Origin: Cellulomonas sp.
Lineage (GTDB): Bacteria > Actinomycetota > Actinomycetes > Actinomycetales > Cellulomonadaceae
Length of the DNA stretch: 12,663 nucleotides
Assembly: GCA_027451305.1 (NCBI GenBank)
Contig: DAIDJQ010000099.1
Location: forward strand, 1-12,663
Direction: 5' to 3'
The notes below the pieces were generated by a model. It was given only the letters and a program-made list of their open reading frames with translations. It was not told the DNA's origin and did no database searches. Positions 1-5,694 of this stretch are shown here, one piece after another. Within the stretch, counting starts at the first letter, position 1, and the number at the start of each line of letters is the position of its first letter. The position numbers and the translations under genes were made by a program.

Positions 1-195
1 TACCGGCTCGGCGAGCTGCAGAACCTCTACGGGCCGCTGCTGCTCTCCCCCGCCGTCCCGGAACGCGCTGCGCTGCAGCAGGCCCAGGGCGCCGCGCAGC
101 CGGTCCACGCGTGGCCGGGCGCCGCCGCTGCCGAGATCGCCGGCGTCTTCGACGCGCTGCTGGACCGGGCGCTGCGCGCACCGCGCCAACGCTGA
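1..195 (+). CDS. ParA-family ATPase, C-terminal fragment
   Basis: The window opens inside this gene; frame 1 runs 64 codons to a TGA at 193-195. What is visible ends in LLLSPAVPERAALQQAQG, then PVHAWPG and an amphipathic helix AAAEIAGVFDALLDRAL. This resembles the end of ParA/MinD-type partition ATPases, where a 'P-I-P-E-R' strand is followed by a 'G-x-P-V' turn and a last helix. The Walker motifs would lie upstream of the window and cannot be checked. Codon use (nearly all G or C in third position) shows that the frame is real. The gene converges on the minus-strand MerR gene, with a palindrome and a hairpin between them. The family call rests on a short tail only. Confidence 0.55.
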   Translation, partial: YRLGELQNLYGPLLLSPAVPERAALQQAQGAAQPVHAWPGAAAAEIAGVFDALLDRALRAPRQR

Positions 196-213
196 CCCGG
201 TCGGGACACGCGC

Positions 214-229
214 TGACGCGATCGCGTCA
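214..229. repeat. Perfect 16-bp palindrome
   Basis: TGACGCGATCGCGTCA is self-complementary over all 16 bases and lies 18 nt after the stop of the ParA-like gene, between convergent genes. It could be a protein-binding site or part of the termination region. Its role is unknown. Confidence 0.5.
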
Positions 230-260
230 CCCGGAGGAGGAGAGCCCGCCGTACCCGTGG

Positions 261-285
261 GGGCCGCCGTCGACCACGGCGGCCC
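261..285. terminator. Hairpin between convergent genes, likely bidirectional terminator
   Basis: GGGCCGCCGT and ACGGCGGCCC form a perfect 10-bp stem around a 5-nt loop (CGACC). It sits 10 nt past the stop of the minus-strand MerR gene and 65 nt past the stop of the ParA-like gene. There is no T-run on either side, as is common for actinobacterial terminators, so termination is inferred from position and stem strength. Confidence 0.5.
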
Positions 286-295
286 GGTGGAGGCG

Positions 296-880
296 TCAGC
301 CGGCCGTGCGCGCCCGACGACGGCGAGCCAGCTCGTCGTCACCGCTGAGAACCGACATCGCCTCGTCCTCCGCCCGCTCGGTCGGCAGCTGGGCGAGGGT
401 CCCCTCGACCTCCCGCCACACCCGGCCGACGGCGATGCCGAACACACCCTGACCGCCCTGGACCAGGACGCTGACCTCGTCCGCGGACGTGCACTCGTAC
501 ACCGAGGCGCCGTCGGACATCAGCGTGATCTGCGCCAGGTCCTCGACACCCCGCTCGCGCAGGTGGCCGACCGCCGAGCGGATCTGCTGCAACGAGACGC
601 CGGTGTCCAGCAACCGCTTGACGACCTTGAGCACCAGGATGTCGCGGAAGCTGTAGAGCCGCTGCGTGCCGGAGCCCGTGGCCGGGCGGACCGACGGTTC
701 GACGAGCCCCGTGCGGGCCCAGTAGTCGAGCTGGCGGTACGTGATGCCGGCGGCCTTGCAGGCGGTGGGTCCGCGATAACCGATCGAGACGTCGAGGTCC
801 GGCAGGTCGTCGTCGAAGAGCAGCCCCTGGGCTCCCGGAGGGACCGAGCCGGTGGTGGGGGCCGTCTCGTTGGTGGTCAC
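296..880 (-). CDS. MerR-family regulator (Rv1830/ResR-type)
   Basis: A 194-aa transcription factor. After a 35-residue leader rich in D and L (LLFDDDLPDLD), a MerR winged helix-turn-helix spans about residues 36-105. It contains the very conserved blocks YRGPTAC, GITYRQLDYWARTGLV and GSGTQRLYSFRDILVLKVVKRL. The C-terminal half (about 115-195) carries LMSDGASVYECTS and QGGQGVFGIAV, also typical of Rv1830 orthologues, and ends in a basic tail. There is no cysteine-rich metal site. In mycobacteria this orthologue (ResR/McdR) is linked to growth and division control and antibiotic resilience. The GTG start is supported by GGAGGA four nt upstream. It is the last gene of the minus-strand division cluster, 154 nt after the nuclease gene, with a candidate promoter in that gap. 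Confidence 0.92.
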   Translation of the reverse strand: MTTNETAPTTGSVPPGAQGLLFDDDLPDLDVSIGYRGPTACKAAGITYRQLDYWARTGLVEPSVRPATGSGTQRLYSFRDILVLKVVKRLLDTGVSLQQIRSAVGHLRERGVEDLAQITLMSDGASVYECTSADEVSVLVQGGQGVFGIAVGRVWREVEGTLAQLPTERAEDEAMSVLSGDDELARRRRARTAG

Positions 881-955
881 CAGGTCCTCCAGTACGCCGT
901 CCGCCGCGCCGTCACGAGGGCGGCTGCACCCGTTCCGGGCGCGGTGTCTGCCGCA

Positions 956-984
956 AAGGTAGGCCGCGGCCTGGTGGGACGCAA
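956..984 (-). promoter_or_regulatory. Candidate promoter for the distal MerR gene
   Basis: On the minus strand, TTGCGT (984-979) is followed after 17 nt by TACCTT (961-956). This fits a vegetative-sigma promoter with a TANNNT -10 element and would give a 5' leader of about 70 nt before the GTG start at 880. It was found by eye only. Confidence 0.4.
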
Positions 985-1015
985 CGACGCTCGTGGCGTG
1001 TCGTCGTGGGCGTGT

Positions 1016-1034
1016 CTCAACCTCAACCTAAAGG
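1016..1034 (-). promoter_or_regulatory. Tandem GGTTGA repeats, possible MerR operator
   Basis: Read on the minus strand, GGTTGA occurs twice in direct tandem and is preceded by CCTTTA; ACCT-AA-AGGT also makes a short inverted repeat. The block starts right after the nuclease stop codon and lies about 30-50 nt upstream of the candidate -35 of the MerR gene. It is AT-richer than its surroundings. A role as regulator binding site is inferred. Confidence 0.3.
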
Positions 1035-1565
1035 TCAGGTCGAGCCGCCCGTCCCCTCGTCGGGGTCCTCCCCCGTGACGAAGTCCTCGGCCGAGACGTG
1101 GTCCAGGAAGTCGCGGAACTCCTCGATGTCGTGCTCCGCGGTGCTGGTGCGCACCTCGACCCCGGCGGCGGCGACCACCTCGGCGGCGCACAGGACCGGG
1201 CACCCGAACCGGAGCGCGACGGCGATGGCGTCCGACGCCCGCGAGTCCACCCGCTCCCCCGCCCCCAGCACGAGTGCGGCGTGGAACACCCCGTCCAGCA
1301 GCTCGGTGATCTCCACGCGCCGCACCGTGGTGCCGGCGGCGACGAGGGCGTCTCGCAGCAGGTCGTGGGTCATGGGACGCGGCGGGACGATCCCGGCCTG
1401 GGCAGCTGCGATCGCACTGGCCTCCGCGGGACCGATGAGGATCGGCACGAGGAGCGACGAGTCCGGGTCGAGCAGGAGGACGACGATCTCGTCGTCGGCC
1501 AGGTGCGTCCGCACCCCGACGACCTCGACCTGCACCAGCCCGCCGTCCTCGCCCACGTCGTCCAC
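1035..1565 (-). CDS. DUF151 bifunctional nuclease-family protein
   Basis: A 176-aa protein of the DUF151 family (Rv1829 orthologue), related to plant and bacterial 'bifunctional nucleases' with reported RNase/DNase activity. The biochemical role in Actinobacteria is not settled. The visible family signature comprises VEVVGVRTH near residue 13, LLVPILIGPAEASAIA (38-53), PPRPMTHDLL (61-70), VDSRASDAIAVALRFGCPV (106-124) and the acidic end EEFRDFLDHVSAEDF (148-162), followed by a short acidic tail. No signal peptide or membrane segment is seen, so it is cytosolic. The start is uncertain: GTG at 1565 has no clear Shine-Dalgarno sequence, and GTG codons 4 and 11 are alternatives. It lies between the two MerR genes, as in mycobacteria, so a shared regulatory context is likely. 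Confidence 0.93.
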   Translation of the reverse strand: MDDVGEDGGLVQVEVVGVRTHLADDEIVVLLLDPDSSLLVPILIGPAEASAIAAAQAGIVPPRPMTHDLLRDALVAAGTTVRRVEITELLDGVFHAALVLGAGERVDSRASDAIAVALRFGCPVLCAAEVVAAAGVEVRTSTAEHDIEEFRDFLDHVSAEDFVTGEDPDEGTGGST

Positions 1566-1605
1566 GCTACGACTGTGCGGGGGTTCCGTCGCACCGAGGC
1601 GCGAG

Positions 1606-1654
1606 GCGGATGAGACCCGGCCGGCCGGAGACCGGACCGGTGAAGCTCATCCGC
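1606..1654. repeat. 9-bp inverted repeat between ftsR and the nuclease gene
   Basis: GCGGATGAG (1606-1614) and CTCATCCGC (1646-1654) pair perfectly around a 31-nt loop that itself holds several CCGG blocks able to pair. It fills the middle of the 111-nt gap between FtsR and DUF151. It could be a weak terminator, an attenuator or an mRNA stabiliser; nothing favours one. Confidence 0.4.
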
Positions 1655-1676
1655 AGGTCGGGGCGCCGAGACGCGG

Positions 1677-2483
1677 TCAGGGTTCGAGACCGGAGACCGC
1701 CGCGCGGACGAGCGCGGCGTGCATCTGCGTGCACAGCTCGCCCAGCTCGGCGGCAAGCGTGGCGGCCCGCGCACGGGAGGACGCGCTGCGCTGCCCGCGG
1801 ACGGGCGCGACCACCTGCTCGACGAGGTCGGCCTGCCGGTCGGCTGCGGCCCGGAAGGGACGCAGGTGGCGGGCGTCGATCCCGTGCTCGGCCAGGCGCG
1901 CCGCCGCGAGGACCACGTCCCGGGCGTACAGGTCGAGCGCGCCGAGGGGACCCGCTCGCAGCACGCCGGCCGTCATCAGGTCTGCCACGAACGCCGGCTC
2001 GACGCCCGCCTCCCCGGCCAGCGACTCGACGGTCCACCGCGAGGACGCGCTCGTGGTCTCGCCGTCCCGGCTGGCCAGCCGGGCGCGGGACGGGGCCTCG
2101 TCGTCCAGACCGGCGTCGAGCGCGGACAGGTGCTCGGCGATCACCTTGAGCGGCATGTAGCGGTCCCGCTGCATCCGCAGCACGTAGCGCAGCCGCTCGA
2201 CGTCCGCGGGTGAGTACTGGCGGTACCCGGCCGACGTACGGACGGGCTGGACCAGGCCCTGCTCCTCCCAGAACCGGAGCTTGGAGGTGGTGACCGCGGG
2301 GAACTCCAGCTGCAGGGCGGCCAGCACGTCCGAGATCCGCATGCTCGCGCGTCGCGAGATGCCGTGGGGCCAGGGTTCGGCGACCACGTCGGGACGTGCC
2401 GTCCGGTGCGCAGGCACCGCGGGGAGGTCGCTGTCCGGCTCCTGCGCTGCTGCGGTGGCGGGACGGCGCGCGCCCGAGCTCAT
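1677..2483 (-). CDS. ftsR: FtsR-type MerR-family regulator
   Basis: A 268-aa cytosolic regulator, orthologous to Rv1828 and Corynebacterium FtsR (the latter controls ftsZ). A Pro/Ala-rich N-terminus of about 45 residues precedes the MerR DNA-binding domain (about 48-117): RISDVLAALQLEFPAVTTSKLRF, GLVQPVRTSAGYRQYSPADV and RLRYVLRMQRDRYMPLKVI. After an Asp/Ser-rich linker (120-150), a C-terminal alpha-helical domain (150-265) begins with W150-T-V-E-S-L, the second HTH-like unit of this family. Translation could begin at GTG 2528, overlapping the FHA gene. ATG 2483 is preferred because GAGG lies 7 nt upstream and the extra residues are basic and non-conserved. The gap to the FHA stop is 31 nt, so co-transcription with the FHA gene is likely. 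Confidence 0.93.
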   Translation of the reverse strand: MSSGARRPATAAAQEPDSDLPAVPAHRTARPDVVAEPWPHGISRRASMRISDVLAALQLEFPAVTTSKLRFWEEQGLVQPVRTSAGYRQYSPADVERLRYVLRMQRDRYMPLKVIAEHLSALDAGLDDEAPSRARLASRDGETTSASSRWTVESLAGEAGVEPAFVADLMTAGVLRAGPLGALDLYARDVVLAAARLAEHGIDARHLRPFRAAADRQADLVEQVVAPVRGQRSASSRARAATLAAELGELCTQMHAALVRAAVSGLEP

Positions 2484-2514
2484 GCCCGTGCCTCGTGGCC
2501 GGCGTCGGTACCGC

Positions 2515-2997
2515 TCACCCGCGTGCACCCTCGCGGTGGGGGCTGGGGTGGAAGGTCATGCGGAACTTGCCGATCTGCACCTCGTCGCCGGCGCGGAGCA
2601 CCGTCTGGTCGATCCGGGTGCGGTTGACGTAGGTGCCGTTCAGGGAGCCGATGTCCCGGACCCAGAACTGCTGCCCCTCGCGGACGAACTCCGCGTGCTT
2701 GCGGGAGACCGTCACGTCGTCCAGGAAGATGTCCGCCTGGGTGCTGCGGCCCGCGGTGGTGCGCTCCGCGTCGAGCAGGAACCGCGCGCCGGCGCTCGGC
2801 CCGCGCTGCATGACCAGCAGCGCCGACGTGGGCGGCAGCGCCTGGACGGCCACCGTCTCCTCCGGTGTGAGGCCGATGGGGGCCGCCAGCTCGACCTCGG
2901 TGGGCCCGACCCCGGCGAAGCTGATGGTGGTCTCCGGGCCCTGGGACCGTGGTGCACCGCTCGGGACGGCGCCGCCGACGGGCTCGTCGTGCTGCAT
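2515..2997 (-). CDS. garA: GarA/OdhI-like FHA-domain protein
   Basis: A 160-aa cytosolic phosphothreonine-binding protein. In mycobacteria and corynebacteria, GarA/OdhI binds 2-oxoglutarate dehydrogenase and glutamate-metabolism enzymes, and is switched off when the Thr pair of its N-terminal motif is phosphorylated by PknB or PknG. That motif is present here as E22-T23-T24. A linker follows, then the FHA domain (about 58-152) with the canonical residues G83-R84, S98-R99-K100-H101 and N120-G121-T122. The ATG start has AGGGGAGG 5 nt upstream. It is the fifth gene of the cluster as transcribed. In M. tuberculosis gcvH precedes garA; here a 174-nt intergenic stretch with a hairpin takes that place. 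Its targets here are inferred from the family. Confidence 0.93.
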   Translation of the reverse strand: MQHDEPVGGAVPSGAPRSQGPETTISFAGVGPTEVELAAPIGLTPEETVAVQALPPTSALLVMQRGPSAGARFLLDAERTTAGRSTQADIFLDDVTVSRKHAEFVREGQQFWVRDIGSLNGTYVNRTRIDQTVLRAGDEVQIGKFRMTFHPSPHREGARG

Positions 2998-3066
2998 GGA
3001 CGCCTCCCCTGTTCACGGTCCGAGGACCCGGCCCGGACGCCCGTGATCTGCGCCCTGGTCAGGGAC

Positions 3067-3072
3067 ACCCTA
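3067..3072 (-). promoter_or_regulatory. Possible -10 element for the FHA gene
   Basis: TAGGGT on the minus strand (3072-3067), preceded by the locally AT-richer TTTGCA, lies 70 nt upstream of the FHA start and downstream of the hairpin at 3129-3170. No convincing -35 was found. It is offered because a separate promoter is expected after that hairpin. Confidence 0.25.
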
Positions 3073-3128
3073 TGCAAACCGTCCGCTCGGCGCAGCCCCC
3101 ACCTCCTCGCCGCCCGCTGTCACCGCGT

Positions 3129-3170
3129 GGGAACCGGGACGCTCCGGACGTTCCCGACGCACCGGTTCCC
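3129..3170 (-). terminator. 9-bp stem-loop just after the DUF881 gene
   Basis: On the minus strand the DUF881 stop TAG (3174-3172) is followed after one base by GGGAACCGG, a 24-nt spacer and CCGGTTCCC. The arms pair perfectly, and a further GGGAAC copy in the spacer allows an alternative fold. There is no T-run. Position favours a terminator or mRNA-end structure separating the membrane genes from the FHA gene. Confidence 0.45.
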
Positions 3171-3171
3171 G

Positions 3172-4365
3172 CTAGGACCCGGGAGCCGCGGCGGGGGTGG
3201 CGTAGCGAGGGGCGATGACGGGCCGCAGTGCGTCGACGTGGACCTCCTGCAGCTTGTCCACCGATCCGGACCCCCCGTCGTTGCGCACGTAGGCCATGGC
3301 ACCGCCCGGGATGTCCAGAGCCGTCGCGATCGTGTCCGGATCGCCGATGACGAGCCACTCGTAGGGGGCGCTCAGCGTGGTGCCGTCCAGCTGGACGGCG
3401 CCCGGCGAGCCGGTGAAGGCGCTGCTCGCCGTGACCCGCTGACCGTTGAGCTGGACCGCCTCAGCCCCGGCGTTCCGCAGCTCCTCGAGCATGTTGAGCA
3501 TGGTGATCGGCCGGATCGAGCCGCCCGAGTCCGTCAGGGTGATGTGCACCCCCGGCCCCACCGCGGGCAGCCGGCCCGCGAGGATCCCCTGCGTCGCGGC
3601 GCTGCGGCGGGCCGCTTCGAGGGCCGCCTGGCGGGTGTTCGAGCCGCTGACCAGCTGGTCGCGTTCGCGCTGCAGGTCGGCCGCTTCCCGGCTGAGCTGG
3701 TCGGACCGGGTGCTGGCCTCGTCGAGGAGCCGCACGAGGTCGTCCTGGCGCAGCTGGGAGAGCGACGCGTCGCTGTTCTGACGCAGCTGCACGACGATCG
3801 CGAAGCCCAGGACGGCGCACAGCAGGCCCGCGAGCACCTGGGCACGGGTGCCCCGAGGGCGCAGCGCGCTGCCGAGAGCGGCCCACCCGGTGGGGCGGAC
3901 GGGAGCGTGCGGGGAGGACGAGGAGTGGGCGACGGAGGGCTCGTCGGCGGCGTCCGGGACGGCGGCCGCCCCGATCACGGCGAGCGGGCCCGGGTCGAAG
4001 GGCGGGACGGGCGAGTCGACGTGCGGGAGGGAACCGACGGCGTCGGCGGACACCTGCCACGCGTGCGACTCGTGCAGACCTGCCTCGTCGTCCTCGGCGC
4101 CGCCGCCGTCCCCGCCGTGGTTCTCCGCTGCGACGTCGTCCGCACCCTCCACCACGTCCCGGCCGTGGCCGCCGGCCGCGTCCTCCGGCGGCGCGGGGTC
4201 CGGCCGGCCCGCGGGCACCGGAGCGACGTCGCCTCCGTCCGGCTCGGTCACCCCGTCCGGCTCAGTCACTCCGTCCGGCTCGGTCACCCCCTCCGGCGCC
4301 TGGAAGGCGATCCGGTCGTCGGCCCGCCGGTCGTCGCCCTCCGACGCGGTCTGCTCCTCGCTCAC
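3172..4365 (-). CDS. DUF881 membrane protein with long acidic N-terminus
   Basis: A 397-aa single-pass membrane protein of the DUF881 family (Rv1825 side of the cluster; YlxW/YlxX relatives lie beside sbp-ftsA-ftsZ in Bacillus). Residues 1-170 are acidic, Pro/Gly-rich and probably disordered, with three VTEPDG repeats near 27-44. One membrane helix follows a basic stretch (about 174-193, QVLAGLLCAVLGFAIVV). A coiled coil spans about 200-255, rich in Q, R and L. The DUF881 domain proper (about 260-385) holds GPGVHITLTDS, NMLEELRNAGAEAVQLNGQRV and the end DKLQEVHVDALRPVIAPRYA. The predicted topology has the N-terminus in the cytosol and the DUF881 domain outside. The GTG start lies one base after the Sbp stop (TGA-C-GTG), so translational coupling is likely. 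Molecular function is unknown; a division or envelope role is inferred from context. Confidence 0.9.
   Translation of the reverse strand: MSEEQTASEGDDRRADDRIAFQAPEGVTEPDGVTEPDGVTEPDGGDVAPVPAGRPDPAPPEDAAGGHGRDVVEGADDVAAENHGGDGGGAEDDEAGLHESHAWQVSADAVGSLPHVDSPVPPFDPGPLAVIGAAAVPDAADEPSVAHSSSSPHAPVRPTGWAALGSALRPRGTRAQVLAGLLCAVLGFAIVVQLRQNSDASLSQLRQDDLVRLLDEASTRSDQLSREAADLQRERDQLVSGSNTRQAALEAARRSAATQGILAGRLPAVGPGVHITLTDSGGSIRPITMLNMLEELRNAGAEAVQLNGQRVTASSAFTGSPGAVQLDGTTLSAPYEWLVIGDPDTIATALDIPGGAMAYVRNDGGSGSVDKLQEVHVDALRPVIAPRYATPAAAPGS
4235..4288. repeat. Three tandem 18-bp in-frame repeats
   Basis: Three head-to-tail copies of an 18-bp unit lie at 4235-4252, 4253-4270 and 4271-4288. The middle copy differs at two positions, and a degraded fourth copy follows. 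They encode VTEPDG three times in the disordered N-terminus of the DUF881 protein. Copy number is likely to vary between strains because whole units keep the frame. Confidence 0.85.
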
Positions 4366-4366
4366 G

Positions 4367-4699
4367 TCAGGCCTTGAACAGGTGACGGCGGATGGCGGCG
4401 ACGTTGGAGAAGATGCGGATCCCGAGCACCACGACGACCGCCGTGGACAGCTGGGTGCCGACGCCGAGCTGGTCGCCGAGGAACACGATGAAGGCGGCCA
4501 CCACGACGTTCGAGAGGAACGAGGTGAGGAACACCCGGTCGTCGAAGATCCCGTCGAGCAGCGCACGCAGGCCGCCGAACAGGGCGTCCAGGGCGGCGAC
4601 CACCGCGATCGGCAGGTACGGCTGCAGCTCGGCGGGCACCGTCGGGTGCACCAGCAGCCCGACGACGACGCCGATCACCAGCCCGATGACCGCGATCAC
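4367..4699 (-). CDS. sbp: Small basic protein Sbp (DUF1290) membrane protein
   Basis: A 110-aa integral membrane protein, the usual size for the Sbp family (Rv1824; Bacillus sbp, next to ftsA-ftsZ). It begins with a hydrophobic helix, VIAVIGLVIGVVVGLLV. The family core follows: PTVPAELQPYLPIAVVAALDALFGG at about 20-43, then R-A-x-L-D-G-x-F-D-D (45-54). Two more hydrophobic segments (about 61-78 and 84-97) and the basic end IRIFSNVAAIRRHLFKA complete it. Its function is unknown, but it is consistently flanked by DUF881 proteins. The GTG start overlaps the upstream DUF881 stop by 4 nt (GTGA) and has AGGGGAGGG just upstream. The much longer open frame continuing upstream to 5752 is only a GC-rich shadow. 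Confidence 0.93.
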   Translation of the reverse strand: MIAVIGLVIGVVVGLLVHPTVPAELQPYLPIAVVAALDALFGGLRALLDGIFDDRVFLTSFLSNVVVAAFIVFLGDQLGVGTQLSTAVVVVLGIRIFSNVAAIRRHLFKA

Positions 4700-5694
4700 C
4701 GGCCCTCCCCTCCTGCACCCGGCGCGACGACGGTCGACTGTGGCACAACCGGAGCCGCGGCTGCACGCGCCGGGCCGGAGCCGGACGGCGTGGGTGCCAC
4801 GGTCGACGTGGGTGCCACGGTCGACGTGGGGCTCGGTGTCGGCGTGGGGCTCGGGGTCGGTACGGCTGCGGACTGGAGCACCGTCGACCCGGCACCGGGG
4901 AGCTGCAGCCGCCGCTGGGAGGTGATCGACACCCCGATCCCGTAGGTCGCACGCAGGGTGGCGAGGTGCTGACCGGCGCTCGACCGGGCCAGGGCGGTCT
5001 GCAGGTCGGCCGCGGAGCCGATGGCCTCCACCGTGTAGGGGTTCACGAGCGGGACGAGGTCCACCAGCACGGCGCTGCCGGCGGTCCGGATCGCGGTGGT
5101 GGACGTCAGTCGCTGGCCGTTCACCGCGATCGCCTCCGCCCCGGCCGCCCACAGCTCGTTGACCAGGATCTGGAGGTCGACGTCCTGGACGCGCAGGTCC
5201 GGGTCGTCCTTCGTCGTGCTGTCCGTCGGCGCGTCCGTGAGCACCACCCGAAGGCCGGGACCGCTGACCGGCACCTGCCCGGCGGCGACCGCCCAGCGCT
5301 GCAGCTGCGCGAGCAGTGCCGGGTCCTCCGAGCGCAGCGCCTGGTTCTGCAGCGCCGCGATCTGCGAGCTGAGGTCCGCGTTCTGGGCGGCGAGCGCCTC
5401 CGCGTCGGCCCGGTGCTGGCGGACCTGCTGCTCGAGGACGTTGCGGGCGGCGACCGCGCCGGGCTGCGGCTGACGCAGGGTGAGCGTCGCAGTGGTCACG
5501 CCCAGGCCGAGGAGCATCGCGACGAGGACCAGCCACACGGCGGTGCGACGCCCGTGGCTGGGCACTCCGGCCAGGGCACGGCGTCGCGCGGCCTCCGCGT
5601 AGCCGGGATCCAGCGGCCGGCGTTGCACCTCGATGAGCAGCGTCATCGACGCGTCGCGCACGCTCTCGGGCACGTGGCTGTCGTGCCGGGCCAT
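4696..5694 (-). CDS. DUF881 membrane protein with Pro/Thr-rich C-terminal tail
   Basis: A 332-aa single-pass protein, paralogue of the DUF881 protein on the other side of Sbp (Rv1823 position). A 50-residue basic cytosolic N-terminus is followed by one membrane helix (about 52-72, AVWLVLVAMLLGLGVTTATL). A Gln/Ala-rich coiled coil spans about 83-120 and the DUF881 domain about 125-262 (GQVPVSGPGLRVVLTDAP, QILVNELWAAGAEAIAVNGQRL, VNPYTVEAIGSA, YGIGVSI). Residues 277-332 form a Pro/Thr/Ser/Ala tail with 6-residue repeats, predicted outside the membrane and a plausible O-glycosylation or wall-spanning segment. The ATG shares one base with the phosphatidyltransferase stop (TGATG), and its own stop overlaps the sbp start. 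No clear Shine-Dalgarno sequence precedes it, which fits translational coupling. Its molecular role is unknown. Confidence 0.9.
   Translation of the reverse strand: MARHDSHVPESVRDASMTLLIEVQRRPLDPGYAEAARRRALAGVPSHGRRTAVWLVLVAMLLGLGVTTATLTLRQPQPGAVAARNVLEQQVRQHRADAEALAAQNADLSSQIAALQNQALRSEDPALLAQLQRWAVAAGQVPVSGPGLRVVLTDAPTDSTTKDDPDLRVQDVDLQILVNELWAAGAEAIAVNGQRLTSTTAIRTAGSAVLVDLVPLVNPYTVEAIGSAADLQTALARSSAGQHLATLRATYGIGVSITSQRRLQLPGAGSTVLQSAAVPTPSPTPTPSPTSTVAPTSTVAPTPSGSGPARAAAAPVVPQSTVVAPGAGGEGR
4790..4861. repeat. Tandem 18-bp repeats in the DUF881 tail
   Basis: There are two identical 18-bp units at 4790-4807 and 4808-4825, then two near-identical units of a related 18-bp type at 4826-4843 and 4844-4861. 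In the gene's frame they encode STVAPT twice and a PTPSPT-like hexamer twice, forming the Pro/Thr-rich tail. Confidence 0.85.

Noticed and set aside
877..1203. Minus-strand ORF of 108 codons between the nuclease and MerR genes
   Set aside because: Arg/Gly-rich, overlaps the well-supported DUF151 coding sequence in another frame, and has no ribosome site.
1567..1650. Small minus-strand ORF (27 codons) before the DUF151 gene
   Set aside because: No ribosome-binding site, no recognisable sequence, and it lies over the inverted repeat; more likely chance.
2484..2528. GTG 2528 as the ftsR start
   Set aside because: It would overlap the FHA gene by 14 nt and add a basic, non-conserved peptide; ATG 2483 has a well-spaced GAGG.
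3129..3170. Inverted repeat considered as a mobile-element end or attachment site
   Set aside because: No transposase, integrase or target duplication nearby, and gene order matches the conserved actinobacterial cluster.
4235..4288. Tandem 18-bp repeats considered as a CRISPR-like array
   Set aside because: The units are directly adjacent without spacers and encode in-frame peptide repeats.
2281..4377. Open frame of 698 codons on the + strand
   Set aside because: Antisense to ftsR, the FHA gene and DUF881. No recognisable domain, and its composition is that of a mirror frame.
4366..4566. Upstream extension of the DUF881 protein to 464 codons
   Set aside because: The added part is Ser/Cys-rich out-of-frame translation of sbp. 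GTG 4365, one base after the sbp stop, is the sensible start.
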